The notes beneath the pieces were generated by a model. That model ran no database searches. It saw only the letters and a program-made list of their open reading frames with translations, and had not been told where the DNA came from. A program made the translations under genes and the position numbers. Shown piece by piece: positions 21,973 through 34,209 of a stretch of DNA of 64,000 nt. Position 1 is the stretch's first letter. The number at the start of each line of letters is the position of its first letter. The DNA is from Bryum argenteum. Taxonomy: Eukaryota > Streptophyta > Bryopsida > Bryales > Bryaceae. The stretch spans positions 372,001 through 436,000 of the forward strand of contig CM073326.1 in assembly GCA_037043015.1 (NCBI GenBank), read 5' to 3'.

Positions 21973-24575
21973 ATGGTGGATACTCCGCCCTCTCGGCCCT
22001 CTCCTCCACCACGGAAGGATGATATGGCTTGGAAAGGCCTTGCATTCGCGTATGTTCTCCAGCATTTTCCAACCGCCGCACCGGCGGATTACGGTGCCTG
22101 GTTTCGTCAAAGCTATGATACTCTGGAGCAGTATTTGAGAAAGTGCTGCGAAGCGCAGTCTGAAGCAAACGTGTCGGCCTTGAAGTTTATGTTGGATCCC
22201 GAACCTTCTTTGCGTGGATCCGATGCCCCCCAGCTTTGCTCCAGAGAAAGAGCAGATTTGGTGAAGGCTTTCTCTGATCCGTATAAAGATGAGCGGTCCT
22301 GCGTACAGACGTTCACCGAGTTTGTTGACAAGTGTGCAGTTGGATGGGATCGCGCGATTTACATTGCCCCCTATACGTCTCTTGTGCAAAGCTCAGGTAC
22401 CGGGAAAAGCCGACTGTTGAAAGAATTCGCCAACAAGCGGTATGTGATATACTGCTGTGTTAGATCTAAAGAGAGTTCCGGCATTCCTGCGCGTTCCTGG
22501 ATAGCGGACAAGCTTCTACCGGCTCCTGGTGTAGTCGTAGACGAGGAGAAGGACAGACGAAAATGTAGCTTTCTCTATGCTTCATTCATTTGTGCCTGCA
22601 TTGATCATCTAGCCGAATCTGTGAAAACCGGCATTACTCGACAACAATGGTGTGAGAAGCAACTGGAGGAGGGGGACAATGTCAGTGGAGGTGATTTTTG
22701 GGAGAAAATCCACGATCGAATGGGAAATTTCGGAGTGCACGAGTTTAAGAATTTCGAATCTGAAAAACAAGACTCTCAGTTCTTGCAGACCACGATACGA
22801 CTGAGTTGTGAAAACTTAGTGGCAAGTTGCAGGGCCTCTAAGGTATTCAATGCAGATCAGGTTTTGCTTACCTTTGCTTTGGATGAAGCACGGTGTCTGC
22901 TTTACGAATATGGTGGCACCTCATACTTCAGCATATTTCGGTGGATGGCAAGTTATCTTAAGGAAGGCTGTGGCATCTTTATAGTACTGGTCGACACTGT
23001 TTCGAAAATCAGCAACTTTCAACCGGCGACGATTAAAGATATATCGTACAGGTATTCAAAAGTAGGAGGCACACAACTGCTTCCACCGTTTTACACGGTC
23101 AACACCTTCAATATCCTCGCTCCTGGGGAGAGAAAGTGGAATGACATACAGGATTCTACTTCGGACTTGGCATCTTTGTTGACCTCACATTTCATGAGAG
23201 GGCGGCCTTTGTTTGGAAGCTACATTCGATCTCGCCTGGGCTCCGAAGTGGTGAATGATGTGGTGCGTTCTCGCCTGGGCTCCGAAGTGGTGAAAGATGT
23301 GGTGCGTTTGGCTGTGTCGAAGTTGCTTGGGGCGTCCCACCAAATGATTTTAAGGACTTAAAGGTGGACTATAACATAGGGGTTGCATTGCTATCTGTTC
23401 GTGCCGCTGTTTTTGTTAAACCCCAGTCGGAGTTGGCATCGTCCTTGGTGGCCAGTCATCTTGGCATGTGCCTTGCAATTTCCTCTGACAGGCGCTCGGT
23501 GTTCACTGGGTATCCGTCGGAACCAGTGCTTGCTGAAGCTGCGTGTCACATCATGAATCGACGCCAGGATTCGGGTTTGGGTGAATTCTTAGAACCCCTG
23601 TTACTTTACATACGGGAGGGAATCGTCGAAGGGGGTGTACGAGGGGAGTTGGCGGCGCGACTTCTTTTCCTCTTAGCTTGGGATCATGCCTGCATGAAGG
23701 ATGCCCTTGCATACACACCACGTTTAGACATCTGCGGGGGCCATCGAGTACTCTACACCAGACCTCTAACGGTACGCCAGTTTCTACATTCTTTGGCCGA
23801 TGAACAACGATTGCATGCCGCTCTCAAAGGGCAAATTGCTGATCGAGAAATGCAGAGGTTTCTAGATGGGAAGGTATTCTTTACCCACTTTACTGCAGTC
23901 ACCTACCGTGTCGAACGGCCTGATTTGATAGAATTCTTCGAAAGTAGTGCTGCCGTCATGTGCAAGCGAGGTGAACAGAGCATTGACTTGATAATTCCAG
24001 TGAGGTTAAGACCAGGGGTTATGTCTTACATTTTGGTACAAGTCCGGAACTACAGGGACGCAGATCCAAAATATAAGTGGGCCAGCGTGGATGTTACGCC
24101 CGAAAGTGCTGGTTTAGAAAAGAGGCAGGTGGACTATCCATACCTTGCCCTCTATTTGTCCCTAGGCTACAGAGATCCGAGGGTCTACAATCTCAAATAT
24201 GAGAAGCACCATGTTGCTGATCTCAGTGCAGTTCCACTTGCAAAGAGATATCCTGAGGAGCCAACTGAGGAGCCAATCCAGGAGCTCGCTCAGGAGCCAA
24301 AGAGGACGAAGAAACGTAAAAGGAGCTTAAATGAGAGCTCCGAGGACCCTTTTCAAATGATTATTGGTCTTTTCTCACTCCAGCCAGCGATTTATCCTTG
24401 TCTTCGTGGAGATCAGTCGACGAGTTCCACGCATTTGTCAAGTTTATCTCGTGCTTGGACTGATATACTTGACTATGTTCAGAACAACAAGACTGGTGGG
24501 TTGGGTGAAGACCAGACAATGAGAGATGCCAAATCTTCCTTTGTGAAGGAGACCTGTACACTCAACTACAAATAA
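21973..24575 (+). pseudogene. Crinkler-like P-loop NTPase fused to a PD-(D/E)XK-type nuclease, one frameshift
   Basis: The first frame (21973-23361, 462 codons) has a Walker A motif QSSGTGKSR around residue 140 and a Walker B-like LLTFALDEAR around residue 300. The second frame (23364-24575) holds a restriction-endonuclease-like core: FFTHF, then QSIDLIIPV, then ILVQVRNY. A Lys/Arg tail (KRTKKRKRS) and a short C-terminus follow. This two-domain layout is that of Crinkler-type proteins described from oomycetes, fungi and other eukaryotes. Some of these act as secreted nuclear effectors, others may be transposon-derived. The frames are joined by a one-base shift near a GGGG run at about 23329. 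A 39-bp in-frame tandem duplication lies at 23229-23306. No signal peptide is seen. It could be a sequencing error in a live gene or a young pseudogene. Confidence 0.75.
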
Positions 24576-25070
24576 ATGACTAGGAGGTAGAAGCACATGT
24601 CAAGCTTATGTCGAGCTTGGATTGAATGGGTAGTCAGGAATCTAGGATTGCATTGTTTCCGCCATTGGCTTTAGGATCAGGACTGAGGTTCACATACCTA
24701 CAAACCAAATTTGTATCCAATTTTGTGATGTGATTAGAGTTGCAAACCAATTTGTGATGATGTAGAGATCAATTTTGTTAGAAGTACAGATAGGTAGGGT
24801 AATTTGTTCAGGTTAAATTCCTAGAACTTCTTTTCCACTGAATTGGCTTCTTGGTCTTTTGTCTAGACTTTAGGGGTACTCATTGCTTATCCTCCCCTTT
24901 AGGGGTACTCATTGCTTATCCTCCCCAATTTTCACAGAAGCTCAATTTACTTAAGTCAAAAAAATCAAGTTAAGTGTTGCACATAACTTCTTCACAATGT
25001 TCCATGATTGGAGTTTGAATCCTACAAGGTGTGAATAAGAGTAAACATGAATAAGAGGAAATATGCTTGT
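24576..25070. other. Intergenic with a 29-bp tandem duplication
   Basis: No gene is seen. A perfect 29-bp direct repeat containing GGGGTACTCATTGCTTATCC lies at 24869-24897 and 24898-24926. The rest is AT-rich and includes the probable 3' end of the Crinkler-like transcript. Confidence 0.6.
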
Positions 25071-25079
25071 TCTACAAGA

Positions 25080-26040
25080 CAAGCATTGTACTTTTATCCA
25101 ATATTTTGTATGTGATAAGTGAGCCAAGGGGAAGTTGTTTTTCGGGATTGCCTCGTTTTTCTAATACGAACCCGTCTAAATCATGCCATGGATATTGTCT
25201 TACCACGCATGTGCATCTGGACGGATGTTGAGGTTGGTAGTAGCATGTTAGAACAGAGGGTCGGTTGTTACTCGATTGTTGAGTGTATATTTCATTTGCA
25301 GTATCTTGAGGATTCGTAAGTAAGTTGTTGTGGCTATCTAAAATGCAATCAAGTGGTGGTGTTTCTTGGTTTTTGAAGACTTTTGTTAATTTTTTTGGGG
25401 CTTTTTTCATATAATTGTCTATATTTTGTGATGGCCTTTTTTACGCAAGTTTGGGAGTATTTTGTGGTAATTTTTCGTGCTTCTTTGTTTGCAGTTTTGG
25501 CTAGTTTTGCAAGGGTTTTTGTCCATTCTTGTGGGTCGATTTCTTGCGTGGAGGGTGGGGGATATTTATGTAGCAGTGCTTTTTTAGTTCGTCTATTATT
25601 GGGTGGTCTAGCCAATTCGGTGTGTTTTTGGTAATATATATCGCTTTTCTGATCAAATGATAGGTGGATAGTTGTTTTTTCCATTGTTTTGTAGTTTTCT
25701 AGGTAGATATCCGTCTTGTTTGTTTGTGCGCTGTGTTAGAGTGGGTATTGGGGGGGGCGCTGCAAGTTATTTCATTTTTTTGAGATATTTGTTGTATTAG
25801 TTGGTCTAGTTTTGTGCATGTTGTTTGCCATTGGTTGTTGGTTATTTGTTTGTTTGTAAGAAGTGTTGTGAGTTCGTTTATTTGGTGTGAGTTTTCTTCA
25901 AAACATATTCTTTTGAAGTTTTCTAAATTATCTTGTGAAATCGGGTTTAGAATCCTTGTGGGTTTATTTGTTGTTGATTTTATGGGTCTTGCTAGTAATA
26001 TGTTCGTTCTTTATGGTAGGTATCTCGATTGGCAATGTAC
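25080..26040 (-). mobile_element. LINE-like (non-LTR retrotransposon) remnant
   Basis: Translating the minus strand gives a Lys/Asn/Gln/Thr-rich chain with LINE-like spacing: WTKTLAKLAKTANKEARK, then LYEKSPKKINKSL, then FKNQETPPLDCILDSHNNLL with NPQDTANEIY. This resembles the linker between endonuclease and reverse transcriptase in plant LINEs. There is a frameshift near 25349-25410. Neither the reverse transcriptase core nor a poly(A) tail was found, so this is a short fragment. Confidence 0.45.
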
Positions 26041-26044
26041 AGAT

Positions 26045-26413
26045 ACCTTCCGAGCAATGTAAGTACTAGAATTCCTTCACAACAAACACAACAATGAAGT
26101 CGCCCAACCTCTTCTCAAAGAAAGGAGCTCACTCGGCGAGACCGTAATGTTCAATTGGTTTTCCGGATTGGGTAAGAGATGAAGCGGACCGAGAGAAGTG
26201 AATCAAAGATCATAGGGTAGAATGTATCATTAGGGATCTCCGGCCATGGATGTCACTCATGCGTACATATGAGTCGCCTTGTATGCACCGCATGTGAACA
26301 TTTGAGGTTTGGCCATGACCAGGTCCCTCATGCTACATGTGTCCCTCGAATGATATTCGACTTTGTTTTTAGAGAAAACAAAAATCATTCTCAATTCCAA
26401 ACAGATGAAGCTA
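26045..26413. other. Intergenic, nothing recognised
   Basis: No frame, repeat or element end could be supported here. Confidence 0.4.
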
Positions 26414-27244
26414 TTAGATAATAGATATATTCCTTGGCTCACGTGATCCTGAATGAATGAGTTTTACTACCGATCGGTACCAATTTACGCATGGAAAGTG
26501 ACAACGCAGAAAACTACTCACTCTTGAAGCCAACAATGTGGCCCTGGCATCTTCGATTTCGTCCTTGGCCACCGGTGGGGAGATCGTGAGTCGGGACACA
26601 AGGTCACGACCGTCTACATCCTCCTCAAAGTCTCTCAGCTGGTCCTCCAGCTCACAAATCCGCTTTAACAACCCATTCTCCTCGTTGAAATCCTCCTCAC
26701 TCTGAAGGTCCATTGTCTTAGCCGGTTCCACTAGTACCTTCCTAGTACCAACCTTGGCTGTCGCCACTTCCTTCGCACCAACTTTAGCCTCCCTCTTGCT
26801 CCCCACAATCTGAATCTGTTGCTTCAGCTACTTCCCCTTGTATTTTTTTGTATGATTGCTCTCCGGTTGCCCATCTAGTCCCACACAGTAACAATCTAGC
26901 CTCCCTGACGATACAAGGCCCTTGAAGCAATCCTCGCAGATTTTATGAGAGAAATGCGAGTAGGTTTTCAAATTCGCTAACAGGGGGCATGGATCTTCAG
27001 GTTTACCATAAAAAATGTCGGCAAAATACTCGTATGCCATCGCCTTCGAACGTGATGGAAACACATAAAACCCGAGAAACCTCCTTTTCTCATGCCACGG
27101 ATGCGCTTTCAGATTCTCAACCTGCGCCAAACACCCGATTGCTTTGTTCACATCGTCATATGTTATCTCAATTGCATGGTGTTGATGTAAATATTTCACT
27201 TGCACCACTCTCTGCCGGTTCACTGGTCCCGGCCTACTCATCCC
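26414..27244 (-). pseudogene. Hypothetical protein gene with one in-frame stop
   Basis: A single reading frame runs from the ATG at 27244 to 26414 and is cut once by TAG at 26828-26830. The first part (about 138 residues) has a compact region with KRRFLGFYVFPSRSK and several cysteines (HKICEDCFKG, LDCYCVG). The second part is charged and coiled-coil-like (ENGLLKRICELEDQLRDFEE). The TAG is followed by CTG and preceded by AAG and could come from CAG. I do not recognise the family. A donor-like AAGA|GTGAGT near 26522 suggests that the exon ends there in the intact gene. Confidence 0.4.
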
Positions 27245-27269
27245 TGCTCGATCACAAACAACACTCACA

Positions 27270-28074
27270 ATCCCTAGCGTGAGGATGATGCCTGGGGGCA
27301 GTGCGCTAGCTCCAGCGATGGCGATGGTGGTTGAGGAATTGGTGCAGCTGTGTTAGGGAAGAAATTAGGGTTCCAACTGCAATTGTCGTATTAACTGAGA
27401 CTCAACCCAGATGGATGTTGGAAATGGCGATGCTCCGAACAACACTAGCATTCCAAGGCGCCCGAAATCTTTCCCGGAGCTTTGAGGCGAATCCAACAAG
27501 GTAAATCAACGTATCTCAAGGTGGAGGAAGAAGAAGAAGAAGATTGACACTTTTCAAGCTGAGTGATAGTCACAATGCAACATACAATGGTTAGCAAAAG
27601 CGTTCGGACAGTAATGACAATCTTAGTTTATTAGTAACACTTGTCAAGTTTGGAAAGTGCTGATTTTTTCAGCTAATTACAACTAAAGAGACATTTGTAA
27701 ACCAAAAATAGTACCATCATTAATATTGCTGTTGTGAGAAAAGGAGAGAGACAACAAAAATAAGATATTAATGAAAAAGATGTCTTAGAAGTGTCTCATG
27801 ACCACATATTTATATGGAAGGATTGTAACCTTTTACGTTACCTAAAAAAACCTGAAGTAAACTCTATGGATGGACAGAGACGACCTTTCATCTTGTCTCA
27901 ACACTCCTCCCCGAACGATGAACTTCCTCGTTAAAAAACTTCAAGGAGATTGAAGAAAAAGAGTGAAGTCATCGTTCGCTTTCGAATTCAACTCATGTCT
28001 ACAAGTAAACTTTATGGTGGACAGAGACGGACTTTCATTCTGTCTAAGCAGAGCCACTTGCAAGGGCGGTCGTT
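27270..28074. other. Intergenic, with a 142-bp-spaced direct repeat
   Basis: No gene is seen. Two related blocks (GTAAACT(C/T)TATGG..GGACAGAGACG) occur near 27862 and 28004. Between them lies AACACTCCTCCCCGAACG followed by AAACTTCAAGGAGATTG, which resembles the polypurine-tract or promoter neighbourhood of some LTR elements. The element itself is not identified. Confidence 0.35.
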
Positions 28075-28214
28075 CATGATGTGCCAATGATGGGTGTCCA
28101 ATTCATTATGCACACAAGAAGAAAATAATCCTGAGAATCAACATGTATTAATGGAGACCTCTGACTTGCATTTCAAGATTCATTGTGATTGAGTAAGATT
28201 ACTTTTGATTAGCT

Positions 28215-28642
28215 ATGGTTTCTAGAAGGTCTCTTGTTGAACGGAAGTTAGTTCTTCAGATGCATGAGAGAGAAAATTTGTACTCTAAAATTTCAACGGT
28301 TCTAGGCATCTCTCAAAGCACTTGTCATGCTATTGTGCGGAGGTTTACAATGAGAGGTCATTTGAGAAATGCTCTTTGACAAGGGAGGCATTGAATTCTT
28401 GATTGACGTAATGATCGTGAGGTTCTAAGGTTGTACAATGCACCATCTAATGGTAAAGTGGGTAGAGAAATGCGATCTCAAGGATCGGACACGAGTGAAA
28501 ACTGAGAAGCCATTATTGTCAAAGAAGCACAAAGTACGTCAATAGGCAAAGAAGTGTAGGCATGGAAGTTGGATGGATATGAGTTATGTGGTTTCTTTAA
28601 ACAAGTCAAAAGTCAATTTGCTTGACTGAGATGGGAGCCGAT
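28215..28642 (+). pseudogene. Tc1/mariner transposase, N-terminal part
   Basis: Starts at ATG 28215. It encodes a helix-turn-helix region (ERENLYSKISTVLGISQSTC, HAIVRRFTMRG) and continues through RNDREVLRLYNAPSNGKVGR. The end reads SYVVSLNKSKVNLLD just before the retrotransposon. TGA codons at about 28377, 28392 and 28404 sit where CGA (Arg) is expected in the family. The frame resumes across the insertion at 38050. It is inactive. Confidence 0.7.
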
Positions 28643-29424
28643 TGTTACCGACGTCGTCAGGGGTAACCGGAGACCAAGCAGAACCACAAAGCAGCCCATC
28701 GGACCACCGCGGCACACTCAACGGAGGAGATAGCGGCCGAACTAGGAGATCAAGGCAACCGAGGCGTAAGACCGATCTTGACCACGCTAGCCGAGGATAA
28801 GGGCACCGCCGATTCATAGGAGTGCCGTAGTATTTAAAGTAGTAGAAAATAGGGAGAGGACTCTCTGTAGTCACCGTAGAAGCGAACCCTTGGTGGAAAC
28901 ATCACCCTCCATTGTATTACATTTGTTATCGATGAATACAAAGGCCACCGAGCCTACACTCTCTCCCATTTCTGTGTCTCCCTCTCACTCGGCATTTCAC
29001 TTGTGCGGCTAACAATGACCGCAGGGGACGCCATGAATGCCTAACGCCGTCCTCCTTCCCCAAACTTCTACACTCACCACCGAGGACACCGAGACCCCGC
29101 GGTAGTCGTAAGTTCAGTTAGGTCTCCCGTGCTCGACATCCGAGCCTCGCAGCCATACCCACCACCTGTGCTCCATGTCCACTCGTACTTCACCGGTCCC
29201 GCTCGAACCGAGAGGTTCCCACGGTAACCGGTTCACCTTCTCGACCTCCAAGGCGACTAACAGTCTTTGCCGTTGACTTAGAAAGACTTCCTCACTCCTA
29301 GAAAGTCACCTCTGTGGCCATTCGCTTACCAAGTTTGCCCGGCCACCCATCTATTCACGTTCTTCTATCAACAGACTCTCGATGAGCTCGTAAAGCATTC
29401 CATCCTCGGTAACCCAGGATAACA
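28643..29424 (+). repeat. 5' LTR of the Tat-type element
   Basis: Begins TGTTACCGACGTCG. It contains a promoter-like TATTTAAAGTAG region near 28830 and the AATACAAAGGCC polyadenylation neighbourhood near 28935. It ends GGATAACA. Compared with the 3' LTR it differs mainly by one-base gaps at C-rich or CpG positions. Confidence 0.88.
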
Positions 29425-29496
29425 TTTTGGCGACCATGCTGGGGATGGAATGTTGAGTCATCCCGAAAAACAATCAAATCATAAAATGGAAGAAAC

Positions 29497-30432
29497 ATGC
29501 CTCCACGAAAAGCAACAGAGAAGAATGCGAGAACTCAAGAGGTCGCACCCCAAGATGACCAGGATACCATGAGAGAATTGCTCCAATGGATGAAACAGCA
29601 AATGACCGATTTGGCAGCAAAAAATGATGCTACCAATGCCAAGATCGAATTGCTAAATTCTCACTATCTCCAGGGAATAGGTACGTCTACAACTATCCCA
29701 AATCCACCTCTAGTCACCATGGCAGGACCATCAGAACTCCCGTCCAACGATCCTATGATGGCTGCGTCAATGACATCCAAAGAACGAGACAGACTCATCA
29801 AGTTACCAAAAATACCTTACCCAGTTTTTGATGACTCCGGTGACCCAGATTGGCACGTGCGCAGGTTTAAAGTAATAGCACGAACTAACGGCGTTACCAG
29901 CACGGAAGATTTACAGAATATCTTCGGAACCACGCTCCAAGGCAACCACATCAACTGGTATATTGACTTTGAGGCCGAGCACTTGTTACCAACGTGGGAA
30001 GAAATGGAACGTAGTTTTCTGCAGAAATTCAGAAAACTAAAAACAAGCTCCGAAATTCTCCGAGCGTTAGGAAACATTCAGCAGGAGAGAAATGAACCCG
30101 TTGACAAATTCTACGATAGATTCAAACAATTGGCAGACAAACTCAGTCAACGACCCGAGGAAGACTACCTGTGCGAATGGTTCAAGAAAGGATTATTACC
30201 GTGGATACAGCAAGGCATTATCATCCGCGGAGTGAAAACACTACAAGACATACTAGCTGCGGCCAATGATATCAGCAGAGAGCTCACCGCTATTGATAAA
30301 TCTCAAACACCATTGTTACCACTTCCAACAACCCGAGTAACCACCCGCTCAACACTCACCCCATGCGTTACGTGTGGAAAACTTCACGCAGGGGCGCTGT
30401 TGGTTCTCCAATACGACACCGAAATCCGATGA
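29497..30432 (+). CDS. Gag capsid of the Tat-type element
   Basis: This 311-codon frame starts at ATG 29497, 70 bases after the primer-binding site. The N-terminus is polar and coiled. The capsid core follows (PDWHVRRFKVIA, TLQGNHINWYIDFE, RSFLQKFRKL, EPVDKFYDRFKQLADKLSQ), as in Ty3/Gypsy retrotransposon gag (Retrotrans_gag family). Gag would package element RNA. The zinc knuckle is not in this frame but in the next one. A frameshift at about 30380-30430 therefore separates capsid from nucleocapsid, which may be programmed or a mutation. Confidence 0.75.
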   Translation: MPPRKATEKNARTQEVAPQDDQDTMRELLQWMKQQMTDLAAKNDATNAKIELLNSHYLQGIGTSTTIPNPPLVTMAGPSELPSNDPMMAASMTSKERDRLIKLPKIPYPVFDDSGDPDWHVRRFKVIARTNGVTSTEDLQNIFGTTLQGNHINWYIDFEAEHLLPTWEEMERSFLQKFRKLKTSSEILRALGNIQQERNEPVDKFYDRFKQLADKLSQRPEEDYLCEWFKKGLLPWIQQGIIIRGVKTLQDILAAANDISRELTAIDKSQTPLLPLPTTRVTTRSTLTPCVTCGKLHAGALLVLQYDTEIR

Positions 30433-33400
30433 TGCCAGGACTACACGGACCAAAGCCGCTGCCATGTATCCAGAGGAAATCGATGTGGATGCTCTCCAAC
30501 CTGGCCGAAATGACGGTTGTTGGGAATGTGGATCTCCCCATCACCGACGGGGCCAATGCCCAGTTTTAAAACAACGCTGGGCCAACACTCGCACTGCCTC
30601 AGACACCAAGGCACACCACAGCAACACAGATCCGAGCTCCAGCAATAGGAGAGGAGGAGTCACTCTGACCGAAGTCCACGGTACCAACATCGCCACCATA
30701 AGCACTGCGGCAGTAACAACCAGGTCAAAGGCTACCGTAGACAACCATGTCGTCGAACACCGCAAACCATTTGCGGAACAGCACTGGAAGAGACTACACA
30801 ATCTACGAACAGAAATACAAGCCGACTTGGAATCCGCGGTAGTCCCAGACCTACAGCAGATATTAGAAAAGACTGACGTAAAAATCACGTTAGCAGATCT
30901 GCTCAAAATTAGTCCCGAACTTCAAACATATATACAGAACATTCACAAAACCGCGACCACGACCACGGCAACCGTGGAAATCAATGCAACCACCATCGAC
31001 ACCGAGGCAGCAGTCATACACATCCAATTGGGACAGCATCAATTAAGAAATGTGCTGGTCGACGGGGGTTCCGGGGTTAATGTAATCAGCGATCACCTCA
31101 GACAACAGTTGGGATTACCACGACCAACAACAGCGCAGTTTGTCCTACGAATGGCCAATGATGCCCCGGTGACACCATTAGGAATCCTAGCCACCGTGGC
31201 TATCACAACTCATGGCATTTCAACACCGGCGACCTTTGTTGTCATCGATATGCCAAATAGCAGCAATTTCCCTATGATATTGGGGCGACCATGGTTACGT
31301 GACATGAACGCGGTTCATGACTGGGCCAGAAATCAAATCAGGATCCGAAGATATGGGAAAACTATGATCATCCCCGTAGACAGTTGCATTACCAGAGAAA
31401 AAATCAAACAAATACGGCACCAGGCTGGTACGGCATGGGGTAAAGGACTGACGCATGAACAAGAGGCCCTGGTGTTCCATGCCGACCCTGATCTCATTCC
31501 GCTAGCCGAGATTCACTTGGCCAGCGTGGTTTCCCAGGAAGATACACTTGATATTCCCTCCAGGTTTACCACCGAAGTTGCCGAAGGCGTCGTCATTGAC
31601 AACACTCCTGCATCCAAAGCACTAAGTCAGCAAGTGATAACTGGCTGGACACATGGGTCCAAAGAACAAGTACAGCTTGTCAACCTTGGTACCGAACAGG
31701 AGCCAAAAAATGTCAAAATAAACGCAGATGCTCCTAATGACATCAAACGAGCTGCCATAGCACTGTTCAAAGAATACCATGATATCTTCGCGTGGACACA
31801 TGAAGACCTGAAGGGGATACCAAGGACGATAGCGGAACACACAATAGATTTGGTACCAAACGCTCATCCAGTCCAACAGCGCAGATACCGAATGAATCCT
31901 AACTATGCTATTAAGGTCAAGGCAGAATTGGATAAACTGCTTAATGCCAAGTTTATTTCCCCGGTAGACTCGGCACCATGGTTGTCTCCAATGGTAATCA
32001 TTCCTAAGAAAAACGGCGCTTTACGAATCTGTGTTGACTTTCGCAAACTCAACGCAGCGACTAAAAAAGACCACTACCCTCTACCTTACATGGAAGAAAT
32101 CATCGATGAAGTGGCAGGACACGAAATGTACTCATTCCTAGACTGTTTTTCAGGGTATTATCAAGTAGCAATGGCAGAGCAAGATAAAAACAAAACCGCG
32201 TTTTCCACGGAGTGGGGGCCATATCAATTCGAAAGAATGCCGTTCGGAGCCAAGAATGCGCCTATGACATTCCAACGTGTCATGGAATTAATTTTTCGTC
32301 CTTATCTAAAGAAATTTTTCCGGATTTACCTAGACGACGGCACCGTTTACGGACAAATGCAAGACCATGTTGACCAGCTGAGACAGATATTTCAGGCCTG
32401 CAGGGAAAACGGGTGAGCCTCAATGCCGACAAAATGTATGTTCCTATTTTTTGCAGGAGTCATCTTGGGATATATCGTCTGCAAGTATGGCAAACTCCCG
32501 GATCCATCTAAAATACAGACATCCTAGATATGACCCCACCCGAGAGACCAAAAAGGCGTCCAAAGACTACTTGGCATATCACAGTTCAATCGAATGTACA
32601 TAGCAAAATTAGCCTATCTAACGGCACCAATAGTCGCTTTAAATCATCCAGGCTATTCCTATCCACGAGATTGGACTCCGGCAAAGACACAAACCTTAGA
32701 CAAAATTAAGCAGCGTACTCGAGGCACCAATCCTTCTAGCACCCAACCCAGGCCAAGCCATTCCACGTACACACACGACGCCTCCAAAATCGCCGTGGGC
32801 GTGATGTTAGCACAAAACATCAATGGTAAACACGACCAACCGGTGGCGTACGCTAGCAGGTTACTAAACCAAGCAGAGCGCAATTATTCCACCACGGAAA
32901 GAGAAGCGCTAGCCATGGTGTATGCAGTAAAGAAATTCCGACATTACCTGTTAGGAAATAAATTCCGGTTCATGGTAGACCACCACAGTTTATCCTATCT
33001 GGTAAATCAGCCGTTAATCACCGGAAGAGTGGCACGATGGATCATGATTCTCATGGAATATGACTTCGAGGTAGTTTTTGTACCTGGAAAACGCCACATT
33101 GTAGCAGATTATCTCTCCAGGGACACCAACGCTACCGAAGAAGGCATAGATGACTCCTTTAACGAGCCTTATATCCAAGCTGCCTCACTGCAACTCCATG
33201 TCAGCGGCATCACAGAGGTTCAAAAAGATTGGAGATATGACATCATGGAATACTTAAAACAGGGAAGTATTCCGGAGGGGTTGACTGGCTCCCAAAAAAT
33301 CAGCTTCGTGAGAACCACATTTCCATACACGCTGATAGACAACCATTTATATCGAAAAGGCACCGATTTAGAGATACGACTCTGTGTGCCCAACAGGGAT

Positions 33401-34200
33401 CAGCATCAAATCATTACCACACTCCATGCTGGCCCCGCAGGCGGACATCAAGGACCGGAGACCACGGTCCAAAAGATATTAGCAGCCAAGTATTGGTGGC
33501 CCACGGTACACAAAGATGTCAACACCTATGTCAAAAATTGTCACGCGTGCCAGACCGCAGCTACCAATTTCCAGCATCAGGGACGAGTGCCACTAAAATC
33601 AATCCCACCACTGGGACCGTTCCAAAGATGGGGACTCGACTTTGTGGGTCCAATCAAACCGGCAACAAAACAGGGATACAAATACATCTTGGTTGCCACA
33701 GATTATACAACCAAATGGGTAGAGGCGAAACCATTACGCAACAATACTGCCATGGTCACCGCTACTTTCCTCTACGAGAACGTAATCACTCGTTTCGGGT
33801 GCCCTTTGGAAATAGTTTCGGATCAAGGCACGCATTTCGTCAATGCAGTCATCGAAGACCTTATGGACAACCATCTCATCAAACACAGAACCAGTACAGT
33901 CTATTATCCCCAAGGAAATGGACAAGCAGAATCTACCAACAAAACTATCCTGACAATGTTGCGCAAATTCGTGATCGCCAACCAAGTCGACTGGGATGAC
34001 TGTTTGCTCATGACTTTGTGGGCCTACGGTAGTAGCTACAAAAGCGGCCACCCATTTTAGCCCATTCGAACTCGTATACGGGACACGACCATTGTTACCG
34101 ACGAGTATATTGTGCCAACCTTTAAATCCATGCGACCACGTGATTACCAACCTCACCGTATCCTCGCACCCGCATGGACGATTTACACAGCTTGAAGAAT
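30374..34200 (+). pseudogene. Pol polyprotein of the Tat-type element with frameshifts
   Basis: Order: zinc knuckle CWECGSPHHRRGQC near 30526; aspartic protease LVDGGSGVNVIS near 31055; reverse transcriptase from about 31840 with APWLSPMVIIPKKNG, then FERMPFGAKNAP and the catalytic YLDD near 32325. RNase H follows with [10 protein letters not shown] near 32770 and [20 protein letters not shown]. Integrase follows with its HHCC region (GGHQG, CHACQ) and DDE residues in [15 protein letters not shown] and GQAESTN. The frame shifts at about 32417-32590 (between reverse transcriptase and RNase H) and near 34030. Gag and pol lie on the same strand between the LTRs. Without these shifts it would be a full-length enzyme set, so it is dead or needs resequencing. 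Confidence 0.8.
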
Positions 34201-34209
34201 TCCGGGAGA

